Below the pieces are notes generated by a model. It saw only the letters and a list, made by a program, of their open reading frames with translations, did not search any database and was not told the DNA's origin. Below, piece by piece: positions 1-4,302 of a DNA stretch of 7,240 bases. Each line of letters opens with the position of its first letter. Positions within the stretch are counted from its first letter, which is position 1. Position numbers and translations under genes: made by a program. This DNA comes from Firmicutes bacterium UBA6811 (GTDB lineage Bacteria > Bacillota > SHA-98 > UBA4971). The DNA lies in NCBI GenBank assembly GCA_002452295.1, contig DKEX01000037.1, positions 185-7,424 of the forward strand, given 5' to 3'.

Positions 1-503
1 GCGTACATCGGCCAGCTCACAACGCCCAGCACCCACATGACGTTGAATATGCTGGGGCCGAAGAGCGCCATCACGGCGATGACGAGGATGAGGAAGGGAA
101 ACGAGTAGAACACCTCGACCAGCCGCATGACGGCCTGGTCGACCCAGCCACCATAGTAGCCTGACAGTAAGCCGAGGCAGGTGCCGAGCGCGCTTGCTAT
201 CGAAACGACGACTACTCCTATGAGGAGTGAGATGCGAGAGCCATGTACCAGCCGCGATAGGATGTCGCGGCCGAAGTTGTCGGTGCCGAGGAGGTGCCCC
301 GGCGACCCGGGAGGCTGGTTGGTGTTGGCAAGATCCATGGTGTATGGGTTATACGGTGCGACGAGGGGGGCGAACACGGCGGCCCCCACGAAAAGGGTGA
401 CCATCACAACACCCAGCACGCCCAGCCTATGCCGGGCGAACACTCTCCCGAAACGTATAGACTGCGTTTCCACGCGGACTGTCTCTTGCTCCATGTCACT
501 CAT
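1..503 (-). CDS. dppC: Peptide-type ABC transporter permease, DppC family (3' end cut by window edge)
   Basis: Inner-membrane permease subunit of a peptide/nickel-type ABC importer; it would pair with the DppB-type protein encoded just upstream. The window holds 167 complete codons and the gene runs off the left edge. The visible part shows a short cytoplasmic N-terminus, a first membrane segment at about residues 25-47, and the family signature after it (GTDNFGRDILSRLVHG, about 73-88). Further hydrophobic stretches lie at about 91-113 and 133-157. The EAA loop that contacts the ATPase lies beyond the edge. ATG at 503 is chosen because GAGG (complement of 511-514) sits 7 bases upstream and because it overlaps the dppB stop in an ATGAGTGA arrangement, which favours translational coupling. 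The family is clear, but the substrate cannot be told from the permease: dipeptide, oligopeptide, nickel and opine systems look alike. Confidence 0.93.
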   Translation of the reverse strand, partial: MSDMEQETVRVETQSIRFGRVFARHRLGVLGVVMVTLFVGAAVFAPLVAPYNPYTMDLANTNQPPGSPGHLLGTDNFGRDILSRLVHGSRISLLIGVVVVSIASALGTCLGLLSGYYGGWVDQAVMRLVEVFYSFPFLILVIAVMALFGPSIFNVMWVLGVVSWPMY

Positions 504-1443
504 ATCTGATCCTCGGATCTATGAAGATGTATAGCAGGTCGGTCGCCAGCGTCACCAGGATGAAGCTTACCGCAAACACAAGCACGGTGCCCTGTATAAG
601 AGGTATGTCCCGCTGCTTGACGGCGTTTACCGCGAGCATGCCGAGGCCTGGCCACGAGAAGATGGTTTCGGTTATGACCGCACCGCCCATGAGCGACCCA
701 AACTGCATGCCGAACGTGGTAACGACCGGCAAGAGGGCGTTTCGAAGAGCGTGCTTGTACAGCACGACTCTTTCGTGCACGCCCTTTGCGCGCGCGGTTC
801 GTATGAAGTCCTGAGACAGCGTCTCCAGCACGCACGCGCGCGTCAGCCTGGTCAGAATCGCTGCCATCGAGGCACCGAGCGTCACCGACGGGAGCACGAT
901 GTGCCTCGCAAACTCGACGAACCCCGCATCAAACCCACGCATCCCCCGTATGGGGAACCAGTGAAGTTTGAGGCCGAATACGATTATGAGGAGGAGGCCA
1001 AGGTAGAACCCTGGTAGGGACACTCCAATCATGGCGAGGGTGGTAGACCCGTAGTCGAAGATGGAGCGCCGCTTTGCAGCGGCGATCACCCCCAGCGGAA
1101 GCGCGATGATGAGCGCCACCAGCGCTGAGGACGCGGCCAGGATTATGGTGTTGGGGAGCCGCTCTCTGATTTGGGTCGCCACGGGGCGCCGGAATGTGAT
1201 CGAACGGCCGAGGTCTCCCCTTACAAGCCTGGCCATGTAGTTTGCGTACTGGATGTACCAGGGTTTGTCCATCCCCAGCTCGACCCTGAGCCTCTCTATG
1301 TTCTCGGGATTGGCCGTCTCTGACCCGAGCATGAGGTTGATCGGGTCGCCGGGGGCGAAGCTCACCATGGCAAACACTATGAACGTCACACCAATGAGCA
1401 CAGGGACCGTCACAGCCAGACGACGGACTACATGCTTGAGCAC
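496..1443 (-). CDS. dppB: Peptide-type ABC transporter permease, DppB family
   Basis: The second membrane subunit of the importer, 315 residues, normal for the family. The N-terminal membrane helix (about 9-30) is followed by the conserved APGDP (30-34) and a periplasmic segment with LVRGDLGRS (73-81). Hydrophobic segments follow at about 100-122, 133-158, 182-203, 240-262 and 283-308. The ATPase-contacting EAA loop is clear (DFIRTARAKGVHERVVLYKH, 212-231, then NALLP), and the protein ends in the usual DPRIRYE. The reading frame stays open 46 codons further upstream, but that stretch runs through the intercistronic hairpin and repeats and resembles no permease. The GTG at 1443 is therefore taken as the start: an AAGGGAG site (complement of 1452-1458) lies 7 bases before it and the helix begins right after it. 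The stop overlaps the start of dppC. Likely cotranscribed with the binding-protein gene 334 bases upstream. Confidence 0.95.
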   Translation of the reverse strand: MLKHVVRRLAVTVPVLIGVTFIVFAMVSFAPGDPINLMLGSETANPENIERLRVELGMDKPWYIQYANYMARLVRGDLGRSITFRRPVATQIRERLPNTIILAASSALVALIIALPLGVIAAAKRRSIFDYGSTTLAMIGVSLPGFYLGLLLIIVFGLKLHWFPIRGMRGFDAGFVEFARHIVLPSVTLGASMAAILTRLTRACVLETLSQDFIRTARAKGVHERVVLYKHALRNALLPVVTTFGMQFGSLMGGAVITETIFSWPGLGMLAVNAVKQRDIPLIQGTVLVFAVSFILVTLATDLLYIFIDPRIRYE

Positions 1444-1450
1444 TGCGCTA

Positions 1451-1459
1451 CTCCCTTTC
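1451..1459 (-). promoter_or_regulatory. Ribosome binding site that fixes the dppB start
   Basis: On the minus strand GAAAGGGAG precedes the GTG at 1443 by 7 bases. No comparable site stands before the upstream ATG at 1581. Immediately upstream the octamer-like unit TCGAAAGC/TCGAAAGG is present twice in tandem (complement of 1453-1468), forming a short linker between the hairpin and the ribosome binding site. Confidence 0.75.
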
Positions 1460-1471
1460 GAGCTTTCGACG

Positions 1472-1509
1472 GTGCGCCCCGCTTCCCCGACAGGCGAAGC
1501 GGGGCGCAC
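1472..1509 (-). promoter_or_regulatory. Intercistronic stem-loop upstream of dppB
   Basis: Positions 1472-1485 (GTGCGCCCCGCTTC) and 1496-1509 (GAAGCGGGGCGCAC) are perfect reverse complements, giving a 14-bp, mostly G-C stem around a 10-base loop that can close by two more pairs (1487-1488 with 1493-1494). No T-run follows on the minus strand, so it is not a standard intrinsic terminator. It lies between the binding-protein and permease genes of one operon. In other transporter operons such hairpins protect the upstream message from 3' exonucleases and limit permease output; that role is inferred here. Confidence 0.8.
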
Positions 1510-1570
1510 GGTTTCTGCTGTGCAGCGAGGTACTCCCGGCCGGGCCTCCAGGCTGTTCAGGGCGATCAGG

Positions 1571-1790
1571 TCGCTTGGCACCGCTTCGGACCGCTTCGGA
1601 CCGCTCTGGAGCGTTTCGAACCGTTTCGAACCGAACAGCCCTGGACCGAAGCGGGCTGGACCGGAGTAGACCAGACCGGAGCGGACCCGGCCAGACGATG
1701 CCAGACACCCCCGGGCCTAGCCGGGCGCATCCGAGCCCATCCAGGTCCACCGGGGCTCATCCGGACTTCCCCCGGGCCTACCTGGAGAGC
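1571..1790. repeat. Degenerate 10-bp-period repeat array between solute-binding protein and dppB genes
   Basis: About twenty successive decamers stay in one phase: every tenth base begins a CCGG, CCAG, CCGC or GCGG-like word. Exact copies include CCGCTTCGGA at 1581 and 1591, GTTTCGAACC at 1613 and 1623, and the 12-mer CCCCCGGGCCTA at 1708-1719 and 1769-1780. The array fills most of the 334-bp gap and runs into the last codons of the binding-protein gene. Short ORFs crossing it are poor in recognisable protein features and rich in Arg, Pro, Ser and Gly, so it is read as noncoding. Function unknown; a phased protein-binding track, an mRNA structural element or plain slippage-driven expansion are possible. 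Confidence 0.7.
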
Positions 1791-3367
1791 CAGACGTTGT
1801 TCTCGATGGATACGAGGTGCAGGCCACCCCACGGCGGGACCCAGTCGTTGACCTTTCTATTGCAGACCGAGTATCCCCACTCGAAGTATAGCGGGATAGC
1901 CGCCCGGTCCTCCATGATCTTCCGCTGGGCCTGTTTCCATAAACTCGCGAGCTTCTTCTCGTCCGTCGTCCCGAGCGCCTGATCGAGCAAAGAATCCACC
2001 TGAGGATTCGAGTAGAAGTGAGTGTTGGATTTGCCTATCATGCTGCTATGAAACAGCGAATGCAGGCCTGTCGTGCCGGCGTAGCTGAAGTCGAAGAATA
2101 GCCCGGTGTCATTGCCCTTCACGAGATCGTCCACCCACACCGCGATGTCCTGTTGGAGAACGGAAGCGTCGATGCCAAGCTCCTTGAGCTGTGTAGCAAG
2201 GATCGTGAGCACCCTGACCTGCGAGCCCGGGATCGTCTTGATCTGAACCTTGAGCGGCTGACCGTTGCGGTCCAGTATCCCATCGCTGTTCGTGTCCTTG
2301 AAGCCCGCCTTGGCGAGCTCTGCAAGACCGGCCTTGGGGTCGTATGGCCAGAGGCTCTCGAGACTGGGGTCGTAACCGAACGGAACCCACGGCGGGCACT
2401 GACCATAAGCCCTCTCACCGAACTTGCCGACGACCGCCTTGACCGCGCTGTCGATATCCAGCATCTTCGCTATGGCGTCGCGAACCGCCCGTTCATCGAA
2501 GGGAGGTGTCTTGACGTTGATTCCAAGGCCGCGGTATGACCCGCCGCGGGAGAGGAGCTCGAGAGTGGCGTCCTTGGACAGGGTCGCCACAGCGTCCACG
2601 TTGAAAAGGTATGGTATGACGTCGATCTCACCCGCGCTGAGGGCCATGGTCTGTACTGTCGGGTCGGGGATGACTACGAACTCGACCCTGTCGAGGTGAA
2701 CCGGGAGCCAGTAGTTGGGGTTCTTCTCGAAAACGAGACCCTGGTCGGGCGTAAAGCTCTTCATCTTGAACGGCCCGGTGCCGATGGGGGTCTTGGCAAC
2801 ACCGTCCTCGCCCAGCTTCTCGACAGCCTCGCGGGCCATGACGACCACCCTTGCGAGGCGGTTGGGGTCGTTGACCAGGAACGGCTCGGGACGGGAGGTC
2901 TTGATCGCGACAGTGTACTTGTCTTGCGCCTTTACACTGGTGATATCACCCAGAACGAACGCGGTGCTCACTTTGCGGAAGCGCTCGATGGAGAACACAA
3001 CGTCGTCCGCTGTCACCTCGCGCCTCGTCCCCTTCGGGAATACGGCGTTTCCGTCATGAAACAGTACGCCCTTGCGAAGGTGGAAGACCCAGGTCTTCTC
3101 ATCGGGATTCTCCCAGCTCTCAGCAAGATGGGGTATGGGCTTGAAGTCGTCCTTGCTGAGAATGAAGAGAGGGTCGTAGGCGAGGCTACAGGCGTTGATC
3201 TCGTCATTGGCGGCGGTCTTGTAGGGGTCGAGTTGCTGGATGGATGATGCCGCGATACGCAGAGTGCCCCCGTCTCTGGCCTGCGCCATTACCGGTGGCA
3301 CACTGAAGCTAAGGAGAACCAGCAGGAGAACTGTGACTACGACTAAACTTTCACGCCTTTTCTGCAC
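1778..3367 (-). CDS. Extracellular solute-binding protein, family 5 (peptide/nickel type)
   Basis: The ligand receptor of the importer, 529 residues, usual length for the SBP_bac_5 family (DppA/OppA/NikA). A Sec signal peptide is visible: basic MQKRRES, a hydrophobic core at about 8-26, then AQA at 28-30 as a type I cleavage site. There is no lipobox cysteine. The mature part has the family signature around 78-106 (HLAESWENPDEKTWVFHLRK, then GVLFHDG), ADDVVFSIER (120-129), GTGPF (196-200) and NPNYW (216-220). A DTNSDGILDRNG loop at 358-369 resembles a calcium-binding loop. Start choice: GTG at 3367 lies 8 bases after GGAGGAGG, and the upstream in-frame extension would cover the promoter. An ATG overlapping the GTG is out of frame and hits a stop within a few codons. 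First gene of the operon. The ligand is not predictable; peptides are most likely, with nickel, opines or sugars possible. Confidence 0.95.
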   Translation of the reverse strand: MQKRRESLVVVTVLLLVLLSFSVPPVMAQARDGGTLRIAASSIQQLDPYKTAANDEINACSLAYDPLFILSKDDFKPIPHLAESWENPDEKTWVFHLRKGVLFHDGNAVFPKGTRREVTADDVVFSIERFRKVSTAFVLGDITSVKAQDKYTVAIKTSRPEPFLVNDPNRLARVVVMAREAVEKLGEDGVAKTPIGTGPFKMKSFTPDQGLVFEKNPNYWLPVHLDRVEFVVIPDPTVQTMALSAGEIDVIPYLFNVDAVATLSKDATLELLSRGGSYRGLGINVKTPPFDERAVRDAIAKMLDIDSAVKAVVGKFGERAYGQCPPWVPFGYDPSLESLWPYDPKAGLAELAKAGFKDTNSDGILDRNGQPLKVQIKTIPGSQVRVLTILATQLKELGIDASVLQQDIAVWVDDLVKGNDTGLFFDFSYAGTTGLHSLFHSSMIGKSNTHFYSNPQVDSLLDQALGTTDEKKLASLWKQAQRKIMEDRAAIPLYFEWGYSVCNRKVNDWVPPWGGLHLVSIENNVWLSR

Positions 3368-3375
3368 ATGTAGCG

Positions 3376-3383
3376 CCTCCTCC
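3376..3383 (-). promoter_or_regulatory. Ribosome binding site of the solute-binding protein gene
   Basis: GGAGGAGG on the minus strand, 8 bases before the GTG at 3367. It is the strongest Shine-Dalgarno match in the window, consistent with high translation of the binding protein, and it decides the start. Confidence 0.85.
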
Positions 3384-3410
3384 GCCTGAGCACTGGAATG
3401 CTTTTGATAC

Positions 3411-3439
3411 TTTATACCACCAAACCATCCTGGAGTCAA
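3411..3439 (-). promoter_or_regulatory. Sigma-70-type promoter of the transporter operon
   Basis: Reading the minus strand, TTGACT (complement of 3434-3439) and TATAAA (complement of 3411-3416) are separated by exactly 17 bases. The -10 is preceded by TGG, giving an extended -10. Each hexamer differs from consensus at one position. Transcription would start near 3404, leaving a leader of about 37 bases before the GTG. Confidence 0.8.
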
Positions 3440-3446
3440 GGGGATC

Positions 3447-3470
3447 GCACTGTCCGTGCGCACTGTCCGT
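3447..3470. repeat. Tandem 11-bp direct repeat upstream of the operon promoter
   Basis: GCACTGTCCGT occurs at 3447-3457 and 3460-3470, a 13-bp centre-to-centre distance, with an 8-bp palindrome GTGCGCAC (3456-3463) at the junction. It lies just upstream of the -35 of the transporter promoter, where an activator site would be expected. This is a candidate operator only. Confidence 0.5.
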
Positions 3471-3651
3471 TTGACATGGGCAATTTGGAAATGCGGGTGG
3501 GCTTCTGGTGGAGGTCGCGGTCTCCAACCGTTATGCGAATGGCCGGATCAAGCGGCGCCGGCAAAGCAGGGATTGTGGCCCCCGGGGCAGTTTGGCCGAT
3601 GGCGTACCTGACAGTTTTCATGTGCGGGGAGTCGTGTTTGGACTCGGCTTA

Positions 3652-3660
3652 TGGTATAAT
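3652..3660 (+). promoter_or_regulatory. Extended -10 promoter of the coiled-coil gene
   Basis: TGGTATAAT at 3652-3660 is a perfect extended -10 element. No good -35 is seen at 16-18 bases upstream; a TTGGAC at 3638 is too close. Transcription would begin near 3667, about 41 bases before the chosen GTG. Between this promoter and the divergent operon promoter (about 3471-3650) no gene is supported. Confidence 0.65.
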
Positions 3661-3707
3661 CTGGTTGCAAGCATCGTGACCAGCCAACTTCTCGAGGAGC
3701 GATGACC

Positions 3708-4115
3708 GTGGATGACGAGAAGTTTCGACAGGTGGTCCTCCAGCAGCTACAAACGCTTACGCAGGGCCAGGTCCGGCTGGATCTGCGATTCGGCGAAGTC
3801 GAGTCCCGCCTCGGGAACGTTGAGAAGGGTCAGGGTCGGCTCGAAGCACGCCTCGACAGTGTCGAAAAGGGGCAGACACGATTGGGCGTGCGCCTCGATG
3901 GCGTCGAGTCTTGTCTCGGAGTAGTTGAGAAGGGTCAGCTCAGGCTCGAGGCACGAATCGAAGGCCAGGTTATGGATAAGATCAGCGCCCTGTTCGATGA
4001 CCGGGAGGTACAGAACGACAGGTTCGAGCGCATGGAGAGCAAGATTGACGCCGTCTTCGCCGATACCCGGTATCTCGTTACCCGGATCGCCCGACTTGGG
4101 GAGGTCACGAGATAA
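3708..4115 (+). CDS. Small coiled-coil protein with 35-residue repeats, function unknown
   Basis: A 135-residue soluble protein without signal peptide or membrane segment; I do not recognise a named family. Core positions spaced 4-3-4-3 run without a break from V10 to I84 (V10, L14, L17, Q21, L24, F28, V31, L35, V38 and so on), which is a textbook heptad pattern. VEKGQ appears three times (38-42, 52-56, 73-77), placing glutamines in the core at 42, 56 and 77. The segment from residue 31 repeats after 35 residues. The tail (about 92-130) is a separate amphipathic segment. The start is GTG at 3708, 8 bases after GAGGAG (3694-3699); the in-frame ATG at 3702 is only 2 bases from that site and is the alternative. 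It stands alone on the plus strand, divergent from the transporter and convergent with the nuclease gene. Self-assembly or a scaffold role is plausible but unproven. Confidence 0.75.
   Translation: MDDEKFRQVVLQQLQTLTQGQVRLDLRFGEVESRLGNVEKGQGRLEARLDSVEKGQTRLGVRLDGVESCLGVVEKGQLRLEARIEGQVMDKISALFDDREVQNDRFERMESKIDAVFADTRYLVTRIARLGEVTR
3798..3965 (+). repeat. 105-bp internal duplication in the coiled-coil gene
   Basis: GTCGAGTC recurs at 3798 and 3903, and the 15-mer GTTGAGAAGGGTCAG at 3819 and 3924, both exactly 105 bases (35 codons) apart. The DNA between these anchors is also visibly similar in the first ~63 bases of each copy. The second copy is partial. A further 14-codon subrepeat (VEKGQ-x-RL) lies inside the first unit, so the gene seems to have grown in whole-heptad steps. 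Confidence 0.75.
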
Positions 4116-4189
4116 CTCAGTCTTGCCACCGGAGCATTCTGCACAGCCCAGAGCGAGTTTCGGTCGAGGATCCCCGCATGTGGCACTGC

Positions 4190-4260
4190 CCCCGGCGATG
4201 GGTGCCATCCGGCGTCCGGGGCGACCGCGCAGCATCGGCATCTCTGGGGCACGGTCGCCC
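4190..4260. terminator. Possible bidirectional terminator between convergent genes
   Basis: Two hairpins sit in the 187-bp gap between the converging genes. One has arms CCCCGG/CCGGGG (4190-4195, 4216-4221) with an inner GATGG/CCATC stem. The other has perfect 9-bp arms GGGCGACCG/CGGTCGCCC (4219-4227, 4252-4260). They share bases 4219-4221, so they compete. Neither has a clean T-run; the plus strand continues TTGATGGTGTT after the second. Position supports termination, but the sequence is not decisive. Confidence 0.4.
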
Positions 4261-4302
4261 TTGATGGTGTTCTGGTATGGAGTCCGACCAGAGAGCTTGA
4301 CG

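Noticed and set aside
508..519. GATCC/GGATC inverted repeat around the dppC ribosome binding site
   Set aside because: The centre is only 2 bases, so at most a weak 4-bp stem could form; a regulatory hairpin is not convincing.
1444..1581. 46-codon N-terminal extension of dppB starting at ATG 1581
   Set aside because: It would translate the hairpin and repeat DNA, has no ribosome binding site, and the permease helix begins right after the well placed GTG at 1443.
1571..1790. Decamer array as a CRISPR array or coding repeat
   Set aside because: Units are 10 bp, degenerate and without spacers, and frames across it give only low-complexity peptides with no supported start.
3471..3476. TTGACA on the plus strand as a -35 box
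   Set aside because: No -10-like hexamer stands 16-18 bases downstream, and the only good -10 on this strand is at 3655.
3508..3705. Plus-strand open frame of 65 codons ending at the coiled-coil gene start
   Set aside because: No convincing ribosome binding site, no recognisable protein pattern, and it runs through the TGGTATAAT promoter of the next gene.
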